This document shows positions 7,801 to 13,840 of a stretch of 15,172 bases of DNA, one piece after another. Position 1 is the first letter of the stretch, and each line of letters starts with the position of its first letter. The notes beneath the pieces were generated by a model that saw nothing but the letters and a program-made list of their open reading frames with translations, did no database searches and was not told the DNA's origin. The translations under genes were made by a program, and so were the position numbers. This stretch comes from Acidimicrobiia bacterium. GTDB lineage: Bacteria; Actinomycetota; Acidimicrobiia; UBA5794; JAOTWH01. The stretch covers positions 1 to 15,172 of the forward strand of contig JAOTWH010000033.1 of assembly GCA_029863035.1 (NCBI GenBank). Direction: 5' to 3'.

Positions 7801-8444
7801 ATCTCAAGCCGGCTCTCGATGTCCGGCGCTGTCAGGATGCGGGTAACGGTCGCCTCTTGGGGAGGAGTGGGGTAGGGAGGATCGGGGAACCGTTCCAGAG
7901 GCTCGCCTGCGTCATCGGTCAAGCCGCGAGGGACTCCGGCCACAGCGATCGCGGTTACCAGTTCCTGTGTGGTGGTCGCGTTCGGCGCTAGCTCCAAGAT
8001 CCGACCGCTGGTTGCGTCGATGGCGCGCTCTGCCCACGCCGTCGCCTCGTCTCGCCACAGCGCTGCTTGGGCCAGCCAGTCTTGCGGTGGTCCAAGTGGA
8101 ATGAAGAAGAGCTCGCGCGACAGCGTCTTCTCCAACAATTCGGGGTACCACTGCGCCACCGACGACTGTTCCGCGGCAACAGCTGCCCTGGCGGTATCGG
8201 CCGCGCCTGGCGAATATGGGTTGGTGACCCGTGCCGCGGTTATGTCCACCTGAGAGCTGGTGGCTTGTCGGAAAGTGAATCCAAGGTCCACCGCAGAGAT
8301 CGATGCTTCGTAAAGCGGCACGATGGCGAGCAATGCGGTGACCAGGGCTGCGCCGAGGAAAGAACCAACCAGCAGGCCGCGCTTGGCCCACAGGCGCCTG
8401 AGAACCAAACCGATGAATGTAAAGATCCGGATTCCGTCTCCCAC
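4845..8444 (-). CDS. Large FtsX/MacB-like ABC exporter permease
   Basis: A 1199-residue membrane protein. Hydrophobic segments near 22-44, 380-404, 432-454, 478-502, 527-544, 563-585, 613-635, 1058-1086, 1109-1138 and 1161-1182 suggest ten membrane spans. Two large extracytoplasmic regions (about 45-378 and 640-1055) lie between them. Two FtsX-like cores are visible: the first has LALLRTRGAS (414-423), the second EMGVLRAIGFRQRSV (1093-1107). So one chain carries both halves that are usually separate or dimeric. The start is GTG at 8444, with only a weak GGACC-like site upstream. It is the first exporter gene and its stop overlaps the ATPase start. Probable roles are lipid, lipoprotein or cell-envelope substrate handling; the substrate is not deducible. 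Confidence 0.9.
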   Translation of the reverse strand: MGDGIRIFTFIGLVLRRLWAKRGLLVGSFLGAALVTALLAIVPLYEASISAVDLGFTFRQATSSQVDITAARVTNPYSPGAADTARAAVAAEQSSVAQWYPELLEKTLSRELFFIPLGPPQDWLAQAALWRDEATAWAERAIDATSGRILELAPNATTTQELVTAIAVAGVPRGLTDDAGEPLERFPDPPYPTPPQEATVTRILTAPDIESRLEIVAGEWPASEGDTLRLALGEDLARLRNLEPGGTEILKPFVSSQQAFELIEVGAVVRPLDPTDPFWQGLNPSTLTFLPQEDFDRWTGAVPSDASDDPWLRDTAGFQRLNAVQSWQFPMDRDSIELADLNRFSVTITNFQADLARNGVTARSSAPALVEAFDLRAVVFGGPVLAMLALVVAGALYFLIYTAGLTIEREGPELALLRTRGASAWQTTGLHLAQSAFIAVAAGIVAPWLARILVATTGRIPPMSELTGGGALEVVQDRPVLPFVIGGAVLAFVSMGLAILPFARRSVLELRLLAARPSHTSVWQRYYLDVFFVVIAAILLFELRERGLVDVDTNPGLDPFAVASPALFLFAGALVLLRVLPYLLRGLGWAMTRLRGMAAALPGWHMGRNPVPYGRLALLIFLTTGFGAFALTYAQTLERSYDDRSGFAAGAEARLVGDGVGLLPLPDGVSGSAVYRTVGAPRQASTRGSEVLAVRPRDFASVVYWREDFGGTPTEVFGALGDGSPVGIELPMGTTAITAFGVPAPGTWLSRSRAEETGRAIDSSYHLMLRLNDGLGRLWTFASPTFDNGGWTEVSVFLGPSAARNEPFVGGLVEPLQLQAVWIEREPISTEPARLAADTVYLTEITAVSDTGNVVLDELISTEFEAVGGIESNSAPGDQPAEDYYREIPEGESRPASLADSPFAREGTVTAWNFPTRSYNQAVPYFARPLDPIPVLVDSEAAAIGGLSVGATATFGIDGLQLPGVVIGTVEQVPTATDARNQGLIVTDLDILMSWLNHAPRWSLESAVGPQFAPGEIWLSASDPEGSAAQIAGQTEEETVIITAAGTEAAFSSRPVQIGLVSILFVGAAAGVVLALAGVIGYVLIAVQRRTREMGVLRAIGFRQRSVAATFAVEQLVVLGVGTVIGVAGGLGLMRLVLPFLQLGEGAEELVPPVLMVLDTRVLGLYLALVTALLVVSVIGATRRVSARDLAEVLREVEG

Positions 8445-8550
8445 CCAGGTCCGGGTTCAGGCTAACTCGGCTTCGTGGGGCGCGAACTTGGTCGCTGATC
8501 GCCTCGCTGACGACCTATGTGCCCACCGGCTCCGGGTTAGTGATGTAGGC

Positions 8551-9312
8551 CTAGGAGAACGGGCTCTTCGGCTTTTCCTGGAGTTCCCCGTCGAGATACA
8601 TGTCGACCTTCTCGTCATAGAAGGCAACAAGTCCGGCGATCTTGGAGCTCTCATGAGTTGTGTGCTTGTAGCTCCACACCACGTTCTCTGCCGGCTCGCC
8701 ATCTCCGGGGACCGACCAGTAATCGGCAGTGCCCTTGTATGGGCAGTGTGTCTTCAGATCGGGGTTGGCGGTCAGAAGATCCATCCTGACGTCGGTCTTC
8801 GGCAGGTAGTAGCGGGTGGGAAGTCCGGTCTCGAACAACATGGTCGGTTGATGGCTGTCTGCCACCTTGACGCCATCGACCACCACCTCGACATGGCGCG
8901 AGCTGCGCACGACGTCGATGCGGGTGTAGGGGTCACGGGCATGAACGAATACCTCTTCGTCCTCTTCGAACCAGTGGTCCATCGCATTCCAGTCGAAAGC
9001 GATGTAGCCGGAGATCTCCTCGATGGGAGAGTCGGCATGGGTGTATGCGGCGTCTTCAACTGTCCTATCGCCACCTTTCACGCTCATGAACTGTGCTTCA
9101 CCACGGCTCGGCGAGTTCTTGGTGGTTTCGGTGGCTGTCAGCAGCTCGGTGCGAACATCCTGTGGCGGGAAGTAGTAGACGGGATAGAACTTCTTCTCCC
9201 ACACCAGCTTGGCGTGGGTGGTGTCGGCGATCAGTTCGCCTCCCAGGTAGACGCGGATGCGCTTTGGGCCGTCTTCGACCCGAACTCGCCCGCGTGTTGC
9301 AGTAGTTGTCAT
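8551..9312 (-). CDS. Tandem DUF427 protein
   Basis: A 253-residue protein with two consecutive DUF427 units (about 17-124 and 138-243). Each has an 'i.v...g..iAdt..a..l.E....p.yYfp..Dv..ellt' block: VYLGGELIADTTHAKLVWEK and VVVDGVKVADSHQPTMLFET. The second unit keeps the conserved THCPYKGTADYWSV motif (188-201); the first has a diverged KNSPSRGEAQFMSV at the same place. DUF427 is a small beta-rich fold of unknown biochemical function, common in actinomycetes, where two-unit forms are usual. The start is ATG with AGGAG about eight bases upstream. It lies 106 bases upstream of the exporter permease on the same strand and might be co-transcribed with it, but the gap makes this uncertain. Confidence 0.93.
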   Translation of the reverse strand: MTTTATRGRVRVEDGPKRIRVYLGGELIADTTHAKLVWEKKFYPVYYFPPQDVRTELLTATETTKNSPSRGEAQFMSVKGGDRTVEDAAYTHADSPIEEISGYIAFDWNAMDHWFEEDEEVFVHARDPYTRIDVVRSSRHVEVVVDGVKVADSHQPTMLFETGLPTRYYLPKTDVRMDLLTANPDLKTHCPYKGTADYWSVPGDGEPAENVVWSYKHTTHESSKIAGLVAFYDEKVDMYLDGELQEKPKSPFS

Positions 9313-9833
9313 CTGATCGATCTCCTCGTTTTGCCCTTATAGGAACTGCCAAACCGCCCAAGCCATTCCCGGCGCCACGCCCCAGAAAGAAGAAGGGCCT
9401 CCTCATCGCCGATGAGGGTTATCGCTAGAGATAGGAAATTGCCCGGCTGGTAGCAGAATTACCGTTCGGGTGGTCGTCTACAAATGTAGATGAGTCCACG
9501 CCTCGATCGCCATGAGGGCGAGAATCCACATCCCAACGATCGTTACTCGCTGCGAGCTGATCTTCATGCGCTACTTCGTAGACTGTGGGAACCAGGCGTC
9601 GGCTTCGGCGGTCGTGCTTCCTCCGGCTTCTCGGCGGGCCGAGAATGCCGCCTCCACCTGAGTTGTGCTCTGCTCATAGCAACTGCCCCGCCGTAACTGA
9701 ACATTCGTGTAGTCAACCGGGATGCTAGGAGGGTGCGGTTCCTGGCGACAGGACCGGTGTCCCGGGTCATTCCGGTCATCACGCCGTCCGTATAAGGAGT
9801 ACGCTCGGAGCACTCAAAGAAAGGAGCATGAGC
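9313..9833. other. 521-base intergenic region between divergent genes
   Basis: This gap separates the minus-strand DUF427 gene from the plus-strand VOC gene and should contain both promoters. TATAAG occurs on the minus strand at 9336-9341 and on the plus strand at 9791-9796; both are plausible -10 boxes, but neither has a good -35. It also contains a 7-bp hairpin CCTCATC-GCC-GATGAGG (9401-9417), the TACA-N2-TGTA dyad (9477-9490), a smaller CTAC-TTC-GTAG dyad (9571-9581) and arms GACCGG/CCGGTC (9752-9757 and 9772-9777) near the VOC promoter. The short frames here (for example from 9490) show no domain, ribosome-binding site or convincing composition. Confidence 0.5.
9477..9490. promoter_or_regulatory. 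CopY/BlaI-type operator dyad (TACA-N2-TGTA)
   Basis: The 14-base dyad TCTACA-AA-TGTAGA is a perfect inverted repeat around a 2-base centre. Its core TACAAATGTA fits the TACANNTGTA box recognised by CopY, and the related TACA/TGTA dyads bound by BlaI/MecI-type winged-helix repressors. No such repressor gene is in the window, so the binding protein is inferred. It lies 165 bases upstream of the DUF427 start and about 340 bases upstream of the VOC start. Confidence 0.45.
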
Positions 9834-10208
9834 ATGCTTGGAAACGCCAAGATGTTTGCCACATTGTCGGCGTCGGACCTAGGTCGCGCCAAGGCCTGGT
9901 ACGCGGAGAAGCTCGACCTCAAGCCGGTGGAGGAACGCGAACAGGCGCTCTGGTACGAGACGGGGTCCACTCGTTGGCTGCTCTATCAGAGCAGCTTCGC
10001 TGGCACCAACCAGGCCACATCGGCCGGTTTCCAGGTCGAGGATGTCGAGGCCACCGTTGCAGAGATGCGGGGCCGTGGTGTCGAGTTTCAGGAGTACGAC
10101 TTCCCCGACTTCAAGACGGTCGACGGAGTCGCCACCACCCCGGACGGCGCGAAGGCCGCTTGGTTCACCGACTCGGAAGGCAACATCGTTTCCATTGCTA
10201 CTCCATAG
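9834..10208 (+). CDS. VOC-family (glyoxalase/bleomycin-resistance fold) protein
   Basis: A 124-residue single VOC module. Recognisable parts are the first unit (MFATLSASDLGRAKAWYAEKLDL), the linker AGFQVEDVEATVAEMRGRG (65-83) and the end AAWFTDSEGNIVSI (108-121), the usual place of a metal-binding or substrate residue (E115). The first unit lacks the His found in metal-dependent glyoxalase I, so catalysis is uncertain. Proteins of this size normally act as dimers. Two ATGs lie six bases apart. AAGGAG at 9821-9826 is one base from the first (9828) but seven from the second (9834), so I choose the second. A strong terminator follows, so the gene is probably monocistronic. Confidence 0.9.
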   Translation: MLGNAKMFATLSASDLGRAKAWYAEKLDLKPVEEREQALWYETGSTRWLLYQSSFAGTNQATSAGFQVEDVEATVAEMRGRGVEFQEYDFPDFKTVDGVATTPDGAKAAWFTDSEGNIVSIATP

Positions 10209-10224
10209 GGCTTGGTAGGAGGTT

Positions 10225-10263
10225 GGAGAAGGGAGGCAACGCGGGGGAATGCCTCCCTTCTCC
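10225..10263 (+). terminator. Intrinsic terminator after VOC gene
   Basis: Perfect 14-bp stem: GGAGAAGGGAGGCA (10225-10238) and TGCCTCCCTTCTCC (10250-10263), with an 11-base loop. It is followed by TTCGTCCTAGTTCT, a modest T-rich tail. It starts 16 bases after the VOC stop. Confidence 0.8.
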
Positions 10264-10313
10264 TTCGTCCTAGTTCTGACCAGAGTTCACGCAGGCAAAG
10301 GCCGGTGATGCTC

Positions 10314-10348
10314 CGCCACAGGTCCGGTCTGGACTCGCCACAGGCCGG
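10314..10348. repeat. Direct repeat upstream of MATE gene
   Basis: CGCCACAGGTCCGG (10314-10327) is repeated as CGCCACAGGCCGG (10336-10348). The identical CGCCACAGG starts are 22 bases apart, about two helical turns, so a regulator could bind both on one face. The repeat lies 60-95 bases upstream of the MATE start. Function is inferred. Confidence 0.35.
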
Positions 10349-10408
10349 CGTACCCAACCCGTTGCGAGCAGCTAGCCGTGCGAAATCTGTTAGGAAGCAT
10401 CCCCCAGC

Positions 10409-11713
10409 TTGAGTAGACGCGATCGTGAAATCCTTCGCCTGGCGGTTCCCGCACTGGGGTCGCTTGCGATCGAACCGCTAGTCAGCCTGGTCGATACCGC
10501 CTTCGTCGGCCGGCTGGGCACCGAGGAGTTGGCTGGGCTCGGGATCGGCGGTGCAGCATTCCTGTGGGCGTATTTCGGGTTCATCTTCCTCTCGTACGCC
10601 ACGACACCGCTGGTGGCTGGTGCTGTGGGTGGAGGAGACCTTGACCGGGCTCGGCGGGCCACCGCGACTGCGTTCGTCGTGGGGGCGGTTGCGGGCGTTG
10701 CGGTATGGGGCCTCATCGAGTTGGTGGCGGGTCCGGCCGTACGTCTCATCGGTGCCAGCGGTGGTGCCGTCGACGAAGCTCTTACCTACCTGAGGATTCG
10801 TGCCGTGGCAGCTCCCGCGGTGATGGTGGTATTGGCTGGGAACGGAGCGTTTCGCGGCTACCAGGACACCCGTACGCCTTTCGTGATTGTGATGGCGTTC
10901 AACGTCGTCAACTTCGTCCTCGATCCCATCTTGATATTCGGCCTCAACTGGGGCATCGCGGGGGCGGCGTGGGCCTCGGTTGCCGCTCAAGTGGTCGGTG
11001 CGGTCGCCTTCGTTGTGGTGGCCCAACGTCGGCACCTGGTCTCGTTCGAGCGAGGTGCGTTCCGGTTGCATGAGATGCGTTCATTCCTGTCAGCCGGAGC
11101 AGGCCTAGGGGTGCGGACGATCGCGTTGCTGTCCGTTTTCACGGGAGCCACAGCAGTCGCGGCCCGGTCCGGGGAGGAATCGGTAGCGGCATACCGCGTC
11201 GTCGACCAGGTCTTCCTGTTCCTGGCGCTGAGCGTCGACTCCCTGGCGGTGGCAGCTCAGGCCTTGATCGGCAAGCATCTCGGCCGCAGTGATAGGGGCG
11301 AGGCCTTCTCCGTGGCGCGCCGCCTGTTCGTGATGGGTCTTGGCATAGGCCTCGCCTTGATGGGCCTACTGGCGCTACTGAGGCCGGTTCTTCCAGGTTG
11401 GTTCACGTCTGAAGTCGTGGTGGTGGAGGCCATCGGGTCGATCTACTGGTTCCTGGTAGTGCTGCAGCCGCTCATGGCGATGGTGTTCGTCGGCGATGGC
11501 GTGCTACTCGGATGGTCGGCCTTCCGCTATCTAGCGGTGTCGACCGTCGCATCGGCGGCGGCAGCGTGGACGGTGCTCGTAGTCGTCCTCCTCGCCGACC
11601 TCGGCCTCGTTGGTGTCTATTTGGGGCTCACCACGCTGATGGTGGGTCGAGGGATCGCCCTGCGCTTGTGGTACCGGCGGAATCGGGCATTGGCTAGGTC
11701 GGTGCGAGAGTGA
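10409..11713 (+). CDS. MATE-family efflux transporter (DinF type)
   Basis: A 434-residue polytopic protein, hydrophobic almost throughout and of usual length for twelve membrane helices. Family landmarks are REILRLAVPALGSLAIEPL at the N-terminus, VDTAFVGRLGTEELAGL (28-44), FRGYQDTRTP (148-157), NVVNFVLDPILIFGLNWGIAGAAWA-type residues (165-189) and a repeated pattern in the second half. MATE proteins export cationic drugs or metabolites using Na+ or H+ gradients; this resembles the DinF branch. The start is TTG at 10409, because an in-frame TAG at 10391-10393 rules out anything longer. An AGGAAG at 10392-10397 lies about 11 bases upstream. It is probably a single-gene transcript, ending at the dyad at 11728. 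Confidence 0.93.
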   Translation: MSRRDREILRLAVPALGSLAIEPLVSLVDTAFVGRLGTEELAGLGIGGAAFLWAYFGFIFLSYATTPLVAGAVGGGDLDRARRATATAFVVGAVAGVAVWGLIELVAGPAVRLIGASGGAVDEALTYLRIRAVAAPAVMVVLAGNGAFRGYQDTRTPFVIVMAFNVVNFVLDPILIFGLNWGIAGAAWASVAAQVVGAVAFVVVAQRRHLVSFERGAFRLHEMRSFLSAGAGLGVRTIALLSVFTGATAVAARSGEESVAAYRVVDQVFLFLALSVDSLAVAAQALIGKHLGRSDRGEAFSVARRLFVMGLGIGLALMGLLALLRPVLPGWFTSEVVVVEAIGSIYWFLVVLQPLMAMVFVGDGVLLGWSAFRYLAVSTVASAAAAWTVLVVVLLADLGLVGVYLGLTTLMVGRGIALRLWYRRNRALARSVRE

Positions 11714-12025
11714 GGTCGCGCTCAATCGCTCGACGGGCGGCCGCCCCCGGAGAGAGACTCCCCCTCCCGCCCGTTCGAGCTGACCAATAACGGAAACCCG
11801 TAGGGCAAACCTCTTGCTTGCGGCACTACCCGCAACCTGGTCCGGTCCCCGGCGCCAATAGCCGGTTTCTCAGCCGGGTGACACCCGGCTCCCGGGGATT
11901 CGCCCCACAGGCTTCCAAGGGTCTTTGTATCCGAGCCGCCATCGACCGGCTAGGGCCGAACGTCCCGTGGAATTTCGCGCTCTACCTGGAGCGGGGATTG
12001 GAAGAACCGCAGATAGCCTGGCGTG
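11714..12025. other. Hairpin-rich intergenic region
   Basis: This 312-base gap has no convincing gene. After the large dyad at 11728-11780 it contains five consecutive hairpins: ACGG/CCGT (11790-11801), TTGCGG/CCGCAA (11818-11835), CCGGC/GCCGG (11849-11865), AGCCGGGT/ACCCGGCT (11872-11890) and GGGG/CCCC (11894-11906). CCGG occurs six times between 11842 and 11895. From ~11910 to the next start I see little structure and no clear promoter or ribosome-binding site. The hairpin block could be a structured leader RNA, a small RNA or a complex transcript end. Comparison from memory with common riboswitch consensus sequences gave no match. Confidence 0.5.
11728..11780 (+). terminator. Large dyad after MATE gene, possible terminator
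   Basis: The arms GCTCGACGGGCGG (11728-11740) and CCGCCCGTTCGAGC (11767-11780) pair over 13 bp with a single bulged T at 11774. A smaller GGAG/CTCC hairpin (11749-11761) lies within the loop. It starts 14 bases after the MATE stop. There is no T-run after it, so it may be a non-canonical terminator of the kind common in GC-rich bacteria. Confidence 0.5.
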
Positions 12026-12502
12026 ATGCGCGTCCTACCGATTCTGCTGGCGCTCGTCGTGGTGGGAGCTGCTTGCAGCGACTCGACCTCGAGCAGCGTC
12101 AGCCTTCCAGCCACTACCTCGCCACCCGAGACGACACCTGCAGCCAGCGGGACGTCCGCCCCGGGCTCCACAACGGCGACCACTGCACCAACAACAACGG
12201 TTGTGGTGACCGCTGCCCCCACAACCACTTTGGCCATTGCGGATGGCATGGCATCGATTGTGGTCTACGAAGGGCAGGTCGATGGCCCGGGCCGCCTCGT
12301 TGTGAAGCTTGGCACCTTCGTGTCCTTGAGTGTTGAGAGCGATGTCAGCGACGAGATCCACGTTCACGGCTACGACGTTTTCGCAGACGTTATCGGCGGG
12401 AGCACCGCCCAGATCCAGTTCAACGCAGACATCCCCGGCATCTTCGAGGTCGAGCTGGAGTCTGCCGGACTCGAGCTCCTCGAGCTGGTTGTGGAGCCTT
12501 GA
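12026..12502 (+). CDS. Lipoprotein with cupredoxin-like domain
   Basis: A 158-residue exported protein. A lipoprotein signal peptide ends in the lipobox VGAAC (C17 predicted lipidated). A flexible Ser/Thr/Pro/Ala linker follows (about 18-70), then a ~85-residue beta domain. That domain has the cupredoxin-like pattern G.V.GPGRL.VK.G, SDVSDEIHVHGYD (105-117) and ADIPGIFEVELES (134-146). H112 and H114 could bind metal, but the domain has no cysteine, so a classical type-1 copper site is not possible. Start codons GTG (12023) and ATG (12026) are adjacent; I use the ATG, and no clear ribosome-binding site is visible. Its stop overlaps the start of the membrane protein gene (TTGA), so the two probably act together at the membrane's outer face. 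Confidence 0.85.
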   Translation: MRVLPILLALVVVGAACSDSTSSSVSLPATTSPPETTPAASGTSAPGSTTATTAPTTTVVVTAAPTTTLAIADGMASIVVYEGQVDGPGRLVVKLGTFVSLSVESDVSDEIHVHGYDVFADVIGGSTAQIQFNADIPGIFEVELESAGLELLELVVEP

Positions 12503-13833
12503 CGCGCCGCTTAGTCGTTTTCCTCTCGGTGGTGGCTGCTGTGGCCGCAGTGCCGGCCAGCGCCTCCGCTCACGGGATCGGAGGCAGGGGAGATCTGCCG
12601 GTCCCGGTTCACTTCTTCGTAGCGGGCGCCACGGTCGTGCTCGTTCTTTCGTTTCTGGCGCTGGGTGCGCTGTGGCGCCAGCCAAGGCTGCAAAGCGGTC
12701 CCGACTATCGCCCAACACGGCTCGGAGGCCGTTGGCTGGACATCACCCTTGCCACCGTCGGAGTCGTGGGGCTCTTCCTGGTGATCGCGGCGGGAGTGTT
12801 CGGAGAGAGCCTTCGCACCAACTCGGCGCCGGTGCTGGTGTGGGTAGTGCTTTGGTTGGTGATCCCGTTCTCGGGGGCGGTACTGGGCGATCTATGGCGA
12901 TCGATCAACCCGTGGCGCACCTTGTCCCTGGCCGCCGGAGCTACCGAGAAAGACCGCCCGGCGCTGGCGGCCCTCGGCATCTGGCCGGCTGCGGGCGCTT
13001 TCGTCGCCTTCACCTGGCTCGAACTGGTCTATCGAGATTCCACCGAGCCGTTGTCACTGGCAGCAGCAGCGCTCATCTACAGCATCTACGCGTTCGGATG
13101 GGTCGCCTATGCCGGGCCGCGGTCTGGCCTGGAAGCCGGCGACGCGTTTACCCCATACAACGAGTTGTTTGGGGCCATTGGCCCGCTTGATAGGGGCCCA
13201 GATGGCAAGTTCCGGTCCAGAGGCTGGTTGCGGGCATTGCCGGTTGTGCCGCAACGGCCCGGTCTGGTGGCTTTCGCCGCCGCCATGCTTGGCTCTGTTA
13301 CATTCGACGGCCTGTCCGCCACCGAGTGGTACGGGGACACATTCGGTTCGGCCGCATCGGAGGAGTGGTTCGGAACGCTGGCCTTGCTGGCATGTGTCGG
13401 TGCCATCGCCGCCGCCTATCTGGCGGCCTCGTGGATAGCGGGTCGCATGGGTGACATGACGACGCTTTCGGTAGCCCGCAGCTTCGCTCACACGCTGGTA
13501 CCGATCGCGCTGGCCTACGCCGTAGCCCACTACTTCACACTGGTGATATTCGAAGGGCAGACCTTGTTCGCCGCGGTCAGCGATCCACTCGGGCTGGGCT
13601 GGGACCTGTTCGGAACCGCCGGTTGGCGCATCAACTTCTGGCTATCGCCCACCGGGATCTGGTGGGTGCAGCTCGGTGCCATCGTGCTTGGCCACGTGGC
13701 GGCCGTAGTGCTCGCTCACGATCGGGCATTGGCCGTATTTCCCAAGGAATCCGCAGTGCGCACCCAGTACGCCATGTTGGGCCTGATGGTGGCGCTCACC
13801 GGCCTGGGCCTGGTATTGCTCTCGGCCGGTTGA
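12499..13833 (+). CDS. Polytopic membrane protein, fenitrothion-hydrolase-like family
   Basis: A 444-residue membrane protein with an N-terminal signal-like helix ending ASAHGIGGRGDLPVP, then about ten or eleven hydrophobic segments. It resembles actinobacterial proteins commonly labelled 'fenitrothion hydrolase' by homology to a membrane-bound organophosphate hydrolase; that label is rarely tested and may not reflect the native role. There are only six histidines (H25, H38, H331, H344, H399, H407), all in or next to hydrophobic segments, including AHYFTLVIFEGQ and GHVAAVVLAHDRA. This suggests metal or haem ligands, an inference. The start is TTG overlapping the lipoprotein stop (TTGA), indicating translational coupling. 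The stop lies seven bases from the convergent DnaB-like gene. Confidence 0.8.
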   Translation: MTRRLVVFLSVVAAVAAVPASASAHGIGGRGDLPVPVHFFVAGATVVLVLSFLALGALWRQPRLQSGPDYRPTRLGGRWLDITLATVGVVGLFLVIAAGVFGESLRTNSAPVLVWVVLWLVIPFSGAVLGDLWRSINPWRTLSLAAGATEKDRPALAALGIWPAAGAFVAFTWLELVYRDSTEPLSLAAAALIYSIYAFGWVAYAGPRSGLEAGDAFTPYNELFGAIGPLDRGPDGKFRSRGWLRALPVVPQRPGLVAFAAAMLGSVTFDGLSATEWYGDTFGSAASEEWFGTLALLACVGAIAAAYLAASWIAGRMGDMTTLSVARSFAHTLVPIALAYAVAHYFTLVIFEGQTLFAAVSDPLGLGWDLFGTAGWRINFWLSPTGIWWVQLGAIVLGHVAAVVLAHDRALAVFPKESAVRTQYAMLGLMVALTGLGLVLLSAG

Positions 13834-13840
13834 CAGCGAG

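Noticed and set aside
8323..9342. A 339-residue open frame on the plus strand
   Set aside because: It lies antisense to the well-supported DUF427 gene and the permease start, has no domain or ribosome-binding site, and is a GC-rich shadow frame.
9401..9417. Hairpin CCTCATC/GATGAGG as a terminator
   Set aside because: It lies upstream of the DUF427 gene with no supported gene ending into it on either strand; the T-rich stretch on the minus strand is probably coincidental.
9490..9696. Short frame starting at the end of the TACA-N2-TGTA dyad
   Set aside because: There is no ribosome-binding site, no domain, and the composition is like translated non-coding GC-rich DNA.
11794..11906. Possible known riboswitch (AGGGCAAACC recalls c-di-GMP-I; CCCGCAACC recalls cobalamin or SAM elements)
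   Set aside because: The remaining conserved blocks of each class are missing or in the wrong order, and the TTGCGG/CCGCAA stem conflicts with the cobalamin core. Kept only as an unclassified hairpin region.
11818..12336. A 172-residue plus-strand frame
   Set aside because: It overlaps the lipoprotein gene in another frame and covers the hairpin block; no domain is present.
13834..13840. Bidirectional terminator between the convergent membrane protein and ATPase genes
   Set aside because: Only seven bases separate the stops and no hairpin is visible there; 3288-3299 is similar.
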